Source of the DNA: Betaproteobacteria bacterium
GTDB lineage: Bacteria; Pseudomonadota; Gammaproteobacteria; Burkholderiales; SG8-39
Direction of reading: 5' to 3'
Length of the DNA stretch: 64,000 nt
Assembly (NCBI GenBank): GCA_947482825.1
Contig: CANKMT010000001.1
Location: forward strand, 1-64,000
Shown: one piece after another, positions 53,361 to 61,965 of the stretch
Layout of the letters: every line of letters begins with the position of its first letter
Numbering within the stretch: position 1 is the first letter of the stretch
Program-made: the position numbers and the translations under genes
The notes under the pieces: model-generated
The model's database searches: none
Told to the model about the DNA's origin: nothing
What the model saw: only the letters and a program-made list of their open reading frames with translations

Positions 53361-54284
53361 ATGCGAACCTTCCTGACCCGAGCAGTACGCGGCGTGGCCC
53401 AGCTGGCCGCGCTCTCCTGTGGGCTGCTGGCACCCGGCCTGGCGGCCGCAGGTGCCGCCGATTACCCGTTCCGGGTCGTCAGCAGCAAGACGGGCGCGCA
53501 ATACCAGTTGGTCGCCGAGAACAAGGGCCCCGCACCGATTACGGTTCGCGTCGACGTCACCGGCAAGGACTTCGTATCGGACCGCCAATGGCCGGTCGAA
53601 GTGCTTGTGCCCGCGCACACGACACTTACCCTCGGGCACGTCTCCCCGGGCGAACAGTCCGCTGTTCCGTTCAGCGCGCGTTTCGACTTCAGCTACCACT
53701 ACGGGCGGCTCGATGCGGTCCACGACGCCGAAGCGGTCTATCGCCTGCCGTTCGAGGACGGCCAGAGAGTCGAGGTCACCCAGGCTTATGGCGGCACACT
53801 CACCAGCCACGATGAACCGGCGAGCCAGTACGCGGTTGATTTCGCGATGCCCGCCGGCAGCGCGGTACTGGCGGCGCGTGCCGGCACGGTCGTCGACGTC
53901 ACGTTGCGTTACACCGAAGGGGGCTTCGACCGGAAGTATGTCAACAAGGCCAACAGCGTTGCGGTCCTGCACCGCGACGGCACGATCGCCGAGTACGCGC
54001 ACCTTTCGCCGGGCCCGCCGGTTGTCACGGCAGGCGAGCGCGTGAACGCCGGCGACCTGCTCGGGTACTCCGGCAGCACCGGGTACTCATCGAGCCCGCA
54101 CCTTCATTTCAGCGTGGCCCGGACCGTCATCAGCGATGGCCAAGTGGTTCACGAAACGGTGCCGGTCGAGTTCTGCGCCCGGGACACAGCGGTGCGTTTC
54201 AGTGCCCGAACGGGTACGACCGTGTGGGCGAATTACGCTGCCAGGACCCGAATCGCCGCGCTGCGGCCGCGCCGGGTGCCCTAG
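53361..54284 (+). CDS. Secreted M23-family peptidase-like protein
   Basis: The 307-residue protein has a signal peptide (RGVAQLAALSCGLLAPGLAAAG), a beta-sandwich region and a C-terminal LytM/M23 domain: SHDEPASQYAVDFAMPAGSAVLAARAGTVV, AEYAHLSPGPPV and SPHLHFSV. The first ligand His is nine residues ahead of the Asp instead of the usual three, as in a subset of the family. It likely cuts peptidoglycan cross-links. ATG at 53361 suits the signal peptide; 53271 and 53295 are alternatives. Confidence 0.82.
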   Translation: MRTFLTRAVRGVAQLAALSCGLLAPGLAAAGAADYPFRVVSSKTGAQYQLVAENKGPAPITVRVDVTGKDFVSDRQWPVEVLVPAHTTLTLGHVSPGEQSAVPFSARFDFSYHYGRLDAVHDAEAVYRLPFEDGQRVEVTQAYGGTLTSHDEPASQYAVDFAMPAGSAVLAARAGTVVDVTLRYTEGGFDRKYVNKANSVAVLHRDGTIAEYAHLSPGPPVVTAGERVNAGDLLGYSGSTGYSSSPHLHFSVARTVISDGQVVHETVPVEFCARDTAVRFSARTGTTVWANYAARTRIAALRPRRVP

Positions 54285-54610
54285 GGGAAACGGTCGGGCG
54301 GTTGAACCGGGCGGGAATTGCGCGGGATGCTTGCGCAAGCCGGAAGGTCGGATCCTTCGGCGGCTGGACAAGGACACCGGTCTTAGCCTTTTCTGCTCTC
54401 GATCGCCAGAACTTGGGCATGGGATCGAAAGAGAATGCGCTGTTTTGCCTATCCTGTTTGATCTGCCGGAGCGGCGGCGCACTGCAGGTCGCTTGAGATG
54501 AGTTCGTTATGCCGGATCAGATCCTGTAACTGTGCTTCGTAATCCTTATGCCAGCCAGGCGACATGATCAGCTGTGCTAGCATATCGCACATCTGAAGGC
54601 GGAACGTCGA
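54285..54610. other. Intergenic, promoter region of the TumE module
   Basis: No gene is convincing; the open frames here lack domains and binding sites. The right end holds the inverted repeat at 54573-54591. Confidence 0.45.
54573..54591. promoter_or_regulatory. Candidate operator/promoter of the TumE module
   Basis: TGTGC and GCACA flank TAGCATATC. The left part spells TGTGCTAGCAT, identical to the element ahead of fitA. The TumE ATG is 20 bases downstream. Confidence 0.45.
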
Positions 54611-54943
54611 ATGGCAAAGCCCATCAAGGGATCGCTGCTCGAGCAGGAGCGCTTTGAACTCAAAGCGAAGTCGGGTGGCGGCCTCCTGAGCTATGAAGTC
54701 TGGGGGTATCGCAACCGGAGTAAGACCATTGTCACCAGGTACAACCTGGCCTACATCAACCATGCCATTTACCCGGGCGACAACGGGAGAGCTCTCGGAT
54801 TCGACAACGCTCACGGCCACCATCACCGGCATTGCATGGGCAAGAGCGAAGCGGTCGAGTTTGTGAGTTACGAGGCGACGCAGGAGAGATTCCAGCGGGA
54901 ATGGCTGGCGATTGTTGAGCGAACGCGAGGAAGGAAACCATGA
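54611..54943 (+). CDS. TumE-family (DUF6516) putative toxin
   Basis: The 110-residue protein has the segment YNLAYINHAIYPGDNGRALGFDNAHGHHHRHCMGK, rich in His and Asp/Asn, followed by YEATQERFQREWLAIVE; this pattern fits TumE-type toxin candidates. The biochemical activity of the family is not settled to my knowledge. AAGGCGG precedes the ATG. A helix-turn-helix gene overlaps its stop by ATGA. Confidence 0.68.
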   Translation: MAKPIKGSLLEQERFELKAKSGGGLLSYEVWGYRNRSKTIVTRYNLAYINHAIYPGDNGRALGFDNAHGHHHRHCMGKSEAVEFVSYEATQERFQREWLAIVERTRGRKP

Positions 54944-55314
54944 CCAAAATTGAGATTCGCACTGATGACGTGCCCGGCTTCTTCTCGCGTGCAAGGGATG
55001 CAGCGCGTCGAGCCGATCGAGGCGAAACATTCGAAGGGAAGGTCACGCTCTCGTTCGAAGATCCGCAGAAAATGTTTACCGTGCTCTCGCAGGGGCGTCG
55101 TCGCCTGATGCTCGAGGTGATGCATGAGCCCAGGACCATTAACGAGCTATCCCAGCGCTTGCATCGCAACCGTTCGTCCATTACCAAGGACGTAGGTTTG
55201 CTGGAGAAGATGGGGTTGATCGTATCGCAGCGTCGATCGAACCCTGGCCACGGCATTCAAAAAATTGTCCGGTCCGTCGCCCGTAAAATAGAGATGGTCG
55301 CGACGTTGGGATAG
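54940..55314 (+). CDS. Helix-turn-helix antitoxin partner of TumE
   Basis: The 124-residue protein has a winged helix-turn-helix (RRRLMLEVMHEPRTINELSQRLHRNRSSITKDVGLLEKMGLIVSQRRSN), like HVO_A0114-type DNA-binding proteins, after an N-terminal FEGKVTLSFEDPQKMFTVL segment. It probably represses the pair and binds the toxin. Start and stop overlap with the TumE gene support a two-gene module. Confidence 0.72.
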   Translation: MTKIEIRTDDVPGFFSRARDAARRADRGETFEGKVTLSFEDPQKMFTVLSQGRRRLMLEVMHEPRTINELSQRLHRNRSSITKDVGLLEKMGLIVSQRRSNPGHGIQKIVRSVARKIEMVATLG

Positions 55315-55428
55315 ATCGGGGTTTCAGCCGGTAAGCCAGGCTCGATGCGCCTTTGATCTGCAGGCAAGACAATTCGAGCCTGGCCCCTTTAACCTCTGGA
55401 ATACCTACCGCCACCAGATGGGGCTGTG

Positions 55429-55906
55429 ATGGTCGACGCGCAACTGCATCGCGCCATCGAGAATCTCGTCCACGAGTGGGCCCGCACCATCGACGAAGAC
55501 AGACTGGAAGAACTCGCCGCGCTGCTTGGGGACCCAGGCGAATACAAGGTCGTCTCGCGCTTCAACCTGGAGCGCGAGTTGCCGCTCGCGGTGATCCATT
55601 GCAAGTCGCGCGCCCAGTTGCGCGACCGGATCACGTCCTTGCAAGTGGCCAACATCTACGAGAAGCACTACTACCGGCACATCATTTCGGGCGTGCAGGT
55701 CAATAGGCCAGGCCGGCGACGAGTACGAAGTGCGCTCGAACTACATGGTGAACCGCATTATGGAGCACGACGGGAGCACGATCACCTTTTCCACCGGGCA
55801 GTACAAGGACCGGGTCGTGTTCGAGGGCGGCGAGCCGAGGTTTCGTCAGCGCATCGTCGTTTTCGATTCGCGCGCGATCGAAACGCTGCTGGTGGTGCCT
55901 CTTTAG
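55429..55906 (+). pseudogene. Frameshifted aromatic-ring dioxygenase beta subunit
   Basis: From ATG at 55429 the first frame gives a dioxygenase small-subunit start (LHRAIENLVHEWARTIDEDRLEELAALL, then NIYEKHYYRHIISGVQV). Near 55705 similarity moves to another frame, EYEVRSNYMVNRIMEHDGSTITFSTGQYKDRV, ending at a stop at 55904-55906. The span is 478 bases, one more than 159 codons, so a single-base insertion explains it. No alpha subunit is adjacent. It is either a decayed gene or a sequence error. Confidence 0.75.
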
Positions 55907-56063
55907 ATCCTGCTGCGCTTTGCGGCGCTCGCGATTCAGGCCGCCGGGATGAAGGGCATGAGAAGGCAGGAATCGAACGGCGCGTGGCGTTGCCCGAGAA
56001 CCGCGTTCGACTTGCATTTGCGGCCTAACGGCCAGGCAAGTCTGTCGGATCTGCAGCCAATAT

Positions 56064-56573
56064 TCAGGTGAGTTGCGCTAGTTTGGCGACATTGAGCATC
56101 ACCGTCATCGGCTCGGTGGGCGATTCGACGAAGGCGTGATGAAGGTAGAAGCGTTTTGCCTCCACGCTGATGGCATGACACACCAACGCGCGCATACCCA
56201 TCTCGGCGGCCAGTCTGGTCGTGCGCAATACCGCATCCTTGAGCAAGTCCGCGCCCAAGCCGCGTCCGCGCCAGTCGCTGTGAACGGCCAGGCGCGCCAG
56301 AATCGCGACGGGTATCGGCTCCGGCATGTTGCGGCGAACGCCGCCGGGCGTCTGCGCATGCAGCACCGAGCCCGCCGCCAAAGCGTAGTAACCCACGACG
56401 TTCGCGCCGACACACACTACAAACGTTCGCGACGCGCCGTCATTCTGGTTGCGCAACGCGCGCTGTTTGAGCCAATTTTCCAGCGCCGGTTCGATGGATT
56501 GAAATGCCTCGAGCCGGTGTGACGCCGTCAATGGCGCCGGACCGGTCAACGACGCGGAACTCAACGTTCCCAA
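56064..56573 (-). CDS. tacT: GNAT-family acetyltransferase toxin (TacT-like)
   Basis: The 169-residue GNAT protein has the acetyl-CoA loop RLAVHSDWRGRGLGADLL and the catalytic-type tyrosine Y143 in KRFYLHHAF. TacT toxins acetylate charged tRNAs and stop translation. It overlaps the preceding DUF1778 antitoxin by 13 bases, the standard TacAT arrangement. Confidence 0.87.
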   Translation of the reverse strand: MGTLSSASLTGPAPLTASHRLEAFQSIEPALENWLKQRALRNQNDGASRTFVVCVGANVVGYYALAAGSVLHAQTPGGVRRNMPEPIPVAILARLAVHSDWRGRGLGADLLKDAVLRTTRLAAEMGMRALVCHAISVEAKRFYLHHAFVESPTEPMTVMLNVAKLAQLT

Positions 56574-56842
56574 AGCGCTTTGCGGGCAAGCAGTCTGGCC
56601 AGTACTTTGCTGTTCTTCAGTGGCGCATCGAGCGCCTCGACAAACTGGCGGTGACGCTTTGCGTCAAGCACAAACACCGTGCGGTCGAGCAGAACCTGTT
56701 GCGCTTTCTCGCTGGCGGCATCGAGCATGAATTCGGTACGGCTCTTGCCTTGTGCCCGCGCGGCTTGATCGATCAGTTCGCGCTTGGCTGCGGGCGCGCG
56801 CAAATTGATGATCGACGTACGTGAAGCGGCAAGCGTGCTCAT
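56561..56842 (-). CDS. tacA: DUF1778 ribbon-helix-helix antitoxin (TacA-like)
   Basis: The 93-residue protein has a ribbon-helix-helix start (SIINLRAPAAKRELIDQAARAQGKSRTEFMLDAA) and a C-terminal toxin-neutralising tail. ATG at 56842 has GAGGA 6 bases upstream, favouring it over 56866. A GTGTATACAC palindrome lies about 50 bases ahead and may be its operator. Confidence 0.86.
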   Translation of the reverse strand: MSTLAASRTSIINLRAPAAKRELIDQAARAQGKSRTEFMLDAASEKAQQVLLDRTVFVLDAKRHRQFVEALDAPLKNSKVLARLLARKALWER

Positions 56843-56893
56843 AAGCGTTCCTCGAAGATATTGCAAATCGCGGCTAAAGGCGGATTATAAAAC

Positions 56894-56903
56894 GTGTATA
56901 CAC
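56894..56903. promoter_or_regulatory. Candidate TacAT operator
   Basis: GTGTATACAC is a perfect 10-base palindrome 52 bases upstream of the antitoxin start. Confidence 0.45.
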
Positions 56904-57042
56904 ATTTGCAACACACTCTCGTACTTCGCTGTGCGATATCGGGAACCCGGCGATAGGTAATGGGGATGAGCGCGCTTCGCGGCCAGTCGGAGCGCAGCTT
57001 CTTTGCCACCGAGCTGATCGGGCTGGCAGGCAGTGCCATTTA

Positions 57043-57081
57043 ACGTTGCAAATTAAACGATAGACGTTTAATCTGCAACGT
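57043..57081. promoter_or_regulatory. Long inverted repeat abutting the third DUF4143 ATPase gene
   Basis: ACGTTGCAAATTAAACG (57043-57059) and CGTTTAATCTGCAACGT (57065-57081) pair with one mismatch around a 5-base loop ATAGA. The right arm ends at the base before ATG. Confidence 0.7.
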
Positions 57082-58242
57082 ATGCTAAAACGCTCGAGCT
57101 TGTCGAGAATCCAAAAGCTCATGCGCCAGTTTCCGGCGCTGGCCTTGCTTGGGCCCCGTCAAGTGGGTAAGACAACCCTGGCCCGCAGCATTGCGAGCGA
57201 TCTGGGCGGACTGTACTTCGATCTGGAACGCCCTTCGGACCGCCTTAAATTGAGCGACCCTGAGCTGGCGCTGGGTGGGTTGGCCGATCGACTTGTGGTG
57301 CTCGACGAGGTGCAGCGCACGCCAGGCTTGTTTGAAGTCCTGCGGCCCTTGATCGATGCGCATCGCCGCCCGGGGCGGTTCCTGCTCATGGGTTCGGCCT
57401 CACCGGATCTGTTGCAACAGGCTTCCGAGTCTCTGGCAGGTCGCATGGGTCTCGTCGAACTGGCCCCGTTCAGCGTGGAAGAGCTTGGCATCGACTTCGA
57501 CACCTTGCCCAAGTACCTGCTGCGGGGTGGATTTCCGCTGAGCTGGCTTGCGGCAGACGACGAGGCGTCGTTCGAGTGGCGCGATGCGTTTGTGCGCAGC
57601 TTTCTGGAGCGCGACATGCCGCAGTTCGGCTTTCGCTTTCCGGCGGCGACTCTGCAGCGGTTTTGGACCATGCTGGCGCATTGGCATGGTCAATTGTGGA
57701 ACGCGTCGCGCCTGGCGCAAAGCATGGGCGTATCGGCCCCTGCCATCGGGCGATACCGAGATGCGCTTGAGGACGCTTTCATGCTCCGCAGCGTGCAGCC
57801 CATGCAAGCCAATGTGATGAAGCGCCTGGTCAAATCGCCCAAGGTATATGTGCGCGATAGCGGGCTGTTGCTGTCTTTGCTCGATGTGCGCACCCTGCAA
57901 CATCTCTCGGGCCACCCGGTGGCTGGCGCTTTGTGGGAGGGCGTAGCGATTGAGCAACTCATGGGCGCCAAACCATCCGGCGTGCAGGCCAACTTTTATC
58001 GCACTGCGCGGGGCGCCGAAGTCGATCTGGTCCTGCACAACAGCCGCGTTCGGGTGGCGATCGAATGCAAGTTCTCCAGCAGCCCCAAGCCTGCGCGCGG
58101 GTTTCATGAAGCAATGGTGGATTTGGACGCAAGAAATGGTTTCGTGATTGCGCCTGTACGGGAACCGTTCGACCTGTCAGCCAAGGTGCGCGTATTGCCG
58201 ATCGATGATTTGTCGGCGGTTTGGCAGGCGTTGAGCAGGTGA
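57082..58242 (+). CDS. DUF4143-type AAA ATPase (3)
   Basis: The 386-residue protein has Walker A GPRQVGKT (24-31), Walker B LVVLDEVQR, LMGSASPDLL and a DUF4143 C-terminus with AEVDLVLHN and AIECKFS, the E-x-D...E-x-K pattern. It is a more distant relative of the two at 24.5-27 kb. The ATG directly follows a 17-base inverted repeat. No partner gene is apparent. Confidence 0.83.
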   Translation: MLKRSSLSRIQKLMRQFPALALLGPRQVGKTTLARSIASDLGGLYFDLERPSDRLKLSDPELALGGLADRLVVLDEVQRTPGLFEVLRPLIDAHRRPGRFLLMGSASPDLLQQASESLAGRMGLVELAPFSVEELGIDFDTLPKYLLRGGFPLSWLAADDEASFEWRDAFVRSFLERDMPQFGFRFPAATLQRFWTMLAHWHGQLWNASRLAQSMGVSAPAIGRYRDALEDAFMLRSVQPMQANVMKRLVKSPKVYVRDSGLLLSLLDVRTLQHLSGHPVAGALWEGVAIEQLMGAKPSGVQANFYRTARGAEVDLVLHNSRVRVAIECKFSSSPKPARGFHEAMVDLDARNGFVIAPVREPFDLSAKVRVLPIDDLSAVWQALSR

Positions 58243-58272
58243 TACGCAATGGGCGACAGCGCGGCCGTGCAA

Positions 58273-59970
58273 TCACGCTCCCGATGCAATGTGCCGCGCC
58301 GCGATGTACCCGAAGGTCATCGCCGGGCCGATCGTGATGCCCGCCCCCGGGTACTTTCCGCCCATCACGCTCGCCTGGTCGTTGCCCACCGCGTAGAGGC
58401 CCGGAATCGGGTTTTCGTTGACATCCAGCACGCGGGCTTGCGGGTCGGTGGAAAGCCCGACGAAGGTGCCGAGGTCGCCGGGCACGAGCCGCACCGCGTA
58501 GAACGGTCCGTCGACAATCGGGGCGATGTTCGGGTTCGGCTTGTGCAGCGGGTCGCCGCCGAAGCGGTGGTAGGCGTTGGTGCCTTTGCCGAAGTCGGGG
58601 TCCTCGCCGCGCGCCGCGTTTTCGTTGTAGCGCGCGAGCGTGCGCTCAAAGCCGGCCGGGTCGATGCCCAAGGTTGTGGCCAGCTTCACCGGCGATTCGC
58701 CGCGCACGAGATAGCCCGAGCGCAAGTGTGCGCCGAGCGGCATCGGTGCCGGCGGAACGACCCCCAGGCCGTAGCGACGCAGGGCCCGGTGATCGCAGAC
58801 CAGCCAGGCCTCCACGACCTTGTCGCCTTCGCAGGCCGCGAACAGGCGCTGCACGAAGTCGTGATACGACTCGGCCTCGTTGGCGAAGCGCCGTCCACGC
58901 CGGTCCACCGCGATATAGCCCGGCTTGCAGCGGTCGATGAAATGCGGGTAAGGCACGCTCGTCCCGTCGGCCTGCGGAACGATGGAAACCGGCGTCCAGG
59001 CGGCCGGCTGATCCTGCTCGACATGCATCATGCCGCCCACTTCGAGCGCCGCGCGCGCACCGTCGCCGGTATTGCCGGGCGGCGCGAGCGGCTGGTGGTT
59101 CTTGCCGGCGGCGACATGGCGGTAGTGGCGGCTGCGTAGTTCCGCGCTGCCCGGAAAACCGCCGCTGGCGAGCACGACCCCGCGCCGTGCGACGACCTCG
59201 ATCTCTCTTCCTTCGCGCTTCACGGTGGCGCCGGTGACGCGTTCGCCCGACTGCGTCAGTCGCACGAGCGGGCTTTCCAGCCAGAGCGCGACTTTCTTCT
59301 CGAAGGCGCTCTTGGCCAGGCGTGCGATCAGCGCATTGCCGTTCGCGATGCGCGTGCCGCGCGGATAACGCAGGCGATCGTACGCATAGCGGAGAATGAG
59401 CTTCGCGACGTGCCACGCCGAGCCGGACGAGCGGCTGAAGTTGAGCAGGTGCGGGATGTCGTCGCGGCTGACCGACATGCCGCCGAACAGCACCATCGTA
59501 GAGATCGGCGCGCGCAGCTTGACGAACCATTCGCCGAGCTCGCGGCCATCAAAAGGCAGTGGCAGCAGCGACCGGCCGCCCTGCGAGGCGCCGGGCAGTT
59601 CCGGATGGTAGTCGGACCATGCCGGCATCAGGAGGTAGCGCACATGCGTTTCGCGCTCGAAGAAGGCGAGCATCTTCCCCGCGTTGGACACGAAGGCCTC
59701 GGCCTTGGGTCGGTCGAGGAAGGCGCCGACTTCCGACTCGAGATAGCGCAACGCCTCTTCGCTGGAGTCGGCAATGCCTGCGGCAACGCTCGCGTCGCTC
59801 ATCGGAATCCACACCACGCCGGCCGAGTAGGCCGTGGTCCCGCCGAAGAGCGGTTCCTTCTCGACCATCAATACGTCGAGGCCTTCGTGCGCGGCGGTGA
59901 TCGCCGCCGAAAACCCGGCGGCCCCGCTGCCGGCCACCAGCACATCGCATTCATGGCGATCCATAGTCAT
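58273..59970 (-). CDS. FAD-dependent oxidoreductase, ketosteroid dehydrogenase/fumarate reductase-like
   Basis: The 565-residue protein has an N-terminal DVLVAGSGAAGFSAAITAAHEG, GGTTAYSAGVVWIP, GVVLASGGFPG and the C-terminal GLYAVGNDQASVMGGKYPGAGITIGPAMTFGYIAA, as in 3-ketosteroid-1-dehydrogenase-type flavoproteins. It probably introduces or reduces a C=C bond. It is last of a five-gene minus-strand operon, 27 bases after the hydrolase. Confidence 0.86.
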   Translation of the reverse strand: MTMDRHECDVLVAGSGAAGFSAAITAAHEGLDVLMVEKEPLFGGTTAYSAGVVWIPMSDASVAAGIADSSEEALRYLESEVGAFLDRPKAEAFVSNAGKMLAFFERETHVRYLLMPAWSDYHPELPGASQGGRSLLPLPFDGRELGEWFVKLRAPISTMVLFGGMSVSRDDIPHLLNFSRSSGSAWHVAKLILRYAYDRLRYPRGTRIANGNALIARLAKSAFEKKVALWLESPLVRLTQSGERVTGATVKREGREIEVVARRGVVLASGGFPGSAELRSRHYRHVAAGKNHQPLAPPGNTGDGARAALEVGGMMHVEQDQPAAWTPVSIVPQADGTSVPYPHFIDRCKPGYIAVDRRGRRFANEAESYHDFVQRLFAACEGDKVVEAWLVCDHRALRRYGLGVVPPAPMPLGAHLRSGYLVRGESPVKLATTLGIDPAGFERTLARYNENAARGEDPDFGKGTNAYHRFGGDPLHKPNPNIAPIVDGPFYAVRLVPGDLGTFVGLSTDPQARVLDVNENPIPGLYAVGNDQASVMGGKYPGAGITIGPAMTFGYIAARHIASGA

Positions 59971-59997
59971 TCGTGGCGTTCCATCAGCCCCCCGGCA

Positions 59998-60852
59998 TCA
60001 TGCGGACTTCGCGCGGATCTCGTCGAGCACCGGCCTCAGATATCCCAGGAATGCATCCGGGTTTTCGCTCATCGGGAAGTGGCCGAGGCCTTTCATGATC
60101 GTGACCTTTGCGCCTTTGATCCGCGCCGCCGCCGCTTCGGTGTCCTTGGGCGAGGCGGAGTAGTCGTACTCGCCCGTGAGCATGTAAAGCGGGCACAGGT
60201 TCGTGTCGATCGCGCCGATGCGCTCGCGGATGTCGCCTTCGACCTGGTAGAAGAACAGGTCTCCGGTGAACACGCCCGGGCCGCCCTGCATGTAGTGCCA
60301 GACCGTTTCCCAGCGGTGCGCGTCCGGGCTCAGCGGCGACATGAGGCCGTAGGCGATCGCGCCGCAGGCCTGCCCGCCGTGCACTTCGGCATGGTTGAGC
60401 CAGGCGGATTCGTAGTAGCGCTCGACGAACGCCGCCGACTGAAGGCCCACTAGTGCGCGCAAGTCCTTTGCATGCTCCAAGGCGAGGTTGAGGACGATGC
60501 GCCCGCCGATCGAGCAGCCCATGACCACCGGCCTCTCGAGGCCGAGGGCTTTCGCGACGGCCATGATCTGGCGCGTATAGGCGCCGGTGGTGAGCTTGTA
60601 GTCTTCGGCCTCCCAGCCAGCGGGCGGCGAGGACTTGCCGTGCCAGGGCATGTCGAAGGCGACGACGCGATAGTGCTTCGTGATCTCCGGGTCGTTGAGC
60701 ACGGCGCGAAACTGGCGGCTGTCCGACCCGGCGGTGTGCAGGCAGATGAGCGGGATGCCCTGGCCGGCTTCCTCGAAGTAAAGGCGATGCGGCATGCCCT
60801 CTATCTCGATTGCCGCATAGCGGCCGGTGATCGGTTCCAGTTGTGCGCTCAT
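59998..60852 (-). CDS. Alpha/beta hydrolase (serine type)
   Basis: The 284-residue protein has the oxyanion segment CLHTAGSDSRQF, nucleophile elbow GCSIGG (S114), acidic residue in LTGEYDYSASP and catalytic His in GLGHFPMSENP. It should hydrolyse an ester, lactone or C-C bond. ATG at 60852 overlaps the stop of the preceding SCP2-like gene by four bases; the longer frame to 61227 would run through that gene. Confidence 0.85.
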   Translation of the reverse strand: MSAQLEPITGRYAAIEIEGMPHRLYFEEAGQGIPLICLHTAGSDSRQFRAVLNDPEITKHYRVVAFDMPWHGKSSPPAGWEAEDYKLTTGAYTRQIMAVAKALGLERPVVMGCSIGGRIVLNLALEHAKDLRALVGLQSAAFVERYYESAWLNHAEVHGGQACGAIAYGLMSPLSPDAHRWETVWHYMQGGPGVFTGDLFFYQVEGDIRERIGAIDTNLCPLYMLTGEYDYSASPKDTEAAAARIKGAKVTIMKGLGHFPMSENPDAFLGYLRPVLDEIRAKSA

Positions 60853-61211
60853 GCCGCAAGCCTGCGCGGCGTTGCGAGCGCCAGCTTGAGATAGAGCAGG
60901 TAGGCCATCAGCACGCGCTGGTCCCCTTCGAATACGACATCGCCCCGGCGCAGGAGCGCGAACAAGTCGTGCCAGCCAGGCGCCGGCACCTTTCGCCAGA
61001 ACTTCTCCCAGCATTCGGCTTTTGCCCGGATCGCGAAGCGCCAGGAACGCATGACGAACGGCCCTTTGCTCACCGGCTCGATGCGCCCTGCGCGCACCGT
61101 CAACAGGTATTGCTGCGTGCCGACCTCGACCATGAATGTTTCGTTCATGTGCTGGCCCCAGCGCACGATGGCGGGGTCGTGGTTCACCAGGTCCGGGATG
61201 CGTTCGATCAT
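60849..61211 (-). CDS. Small protein, possibly SCP2-like
   Basis: The 120-residue protein has no signal peptide or membrane helix. FVMRSWRFAIRAKAECWEKFWRKVPAPGWHDLFALLRRGDVVFEGDQRVLMAYLLYLKLAL loosely resembles the C-terminal part of SCP2/sterol-carrier folds (W..PxPGxHDLxALLRxGxxxxEGD). If so it could bind a hydrophobic catabolic intermediate. Family assignment is tentative; its place within the operon is firm. Confidence 0.6.
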   Translation of the reverse strand: MIERIPDLVNHDPAIVRWGQHMNETFMVEVGTQQYLLTVRAGRIEPVSKGPFVMRSWRFAIRAKAECWEKFWRKVPAPGWHDLFALLRRGDVVFEGDQRVLMAYLLYLKLALATPRRLAA

Positions 61212-61230
61212 GGCGGGTTCCAGTCAAGAG

Positions 61231-61938
61231 TTAGGACAATAAATCCCGTGTTTTTCGCGCTTCGTCCTCGGAACCGACGAACACCGCAGCCTCGGCGACC
61301 GACTTGCGCTCGGAGACCACTGCATTCGCGGGGAAGCTGTAGTCCGGCCAGCCAAGCGCTCTGCTTTTCTTGATGACCTGATCGTCGGCAATGCCCGCAT
61401 GCTCCCGCACCACCGGTGATTGCATAATCCCCTGGCTGTTGATCACGGCGCCCAGTCCGCGCGACCAAGCGGCATTGACCAGCGCGGTTGCCACGGCGCC
61501 ACAATCGAATGGCGCATCGTGGCTTCCGTGCAACACCCGGTCGTAAGTCACGATCACGCATACAGGTGCGTCGAACTGGCGGAAACCGCGCATCACCCAG
61601 TCCTGCCGCCCATCCTTGTCATCGCGCTCGATTCCCAGAGCGGAGAACAATTGTTTGGCTACGCCAATCTGCCTTTCGCGGTGCTTGCCTGCAAAGGCCT
61701 GGCCCGTGCGGAACTCGCGCGATTGCGGCACGCCTGCCTGCATTCGTTCGGTATTGCCGGCCCGGATTCGATCCAGCGGTTCGCCGGTGATGACGTAGAA
61801 ATTCCAGGGCTGCGTATTCATCGACGAAGGGGAGCGCATCGCCAAACCGATGACTTCCTCGATCAGCGCCCTGGGAACCGGGTCGGGCTTATAGCCGCGG
61901 ATGCTGCGGCGGCCGAGAACAACTTCATCAAACTGCAT
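61231..61938 (-). CDS. Nitroreductase-family FMN oxidoreductase
   Basis: The 235-residue protein begins with VVLGRRSIRGYKPDPVPRALIEEVIGLAMRSPSSMNTQPWNFYVITG, the FMN-binding signature, and has GLGAVINSQG later. It uses NAD(P)H to reduce nitro groups, quinones or enoates. GGAG precedes the ATG. It lies 27 bases after the isochorismatase-like gene and 19 before the SCP2-like gene. Confidence 0.86.
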   Translation of the reverse strand: MQFDEVVLGRRSIRGYKPDPVPRALIEEVIGLAMRSPSSMNTQPWNFYVITGEPLDRIRAGNTERMQAGVPQSREFRTGQAFAGKHRERQIGVAKQLFSALGIERDDKDGRQDWVMRGFRQFDAPVCVIVTYDRVLHGSHDAPFDCGAVATALVNAAWSRGLGAVINSQGIMQSPVVREHAGIADDQVIKKSRALGWPDYSFPANAVVSERKSVAEAAVFVGSEDEARKTRDLLS

Positions 61939-61965
61939 TGGTGGCTCCTGAGCGGCGGGTTACTT

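Noticed and set aside
53800-53870. Apparent loss of the first zinc ligand in the M23 domain
   Set aside because: A histidine in SHDEPASQYAVDF lies nine residues before the Asp, an arrangement I have seen in a subset of the family, so the site is probably intact.
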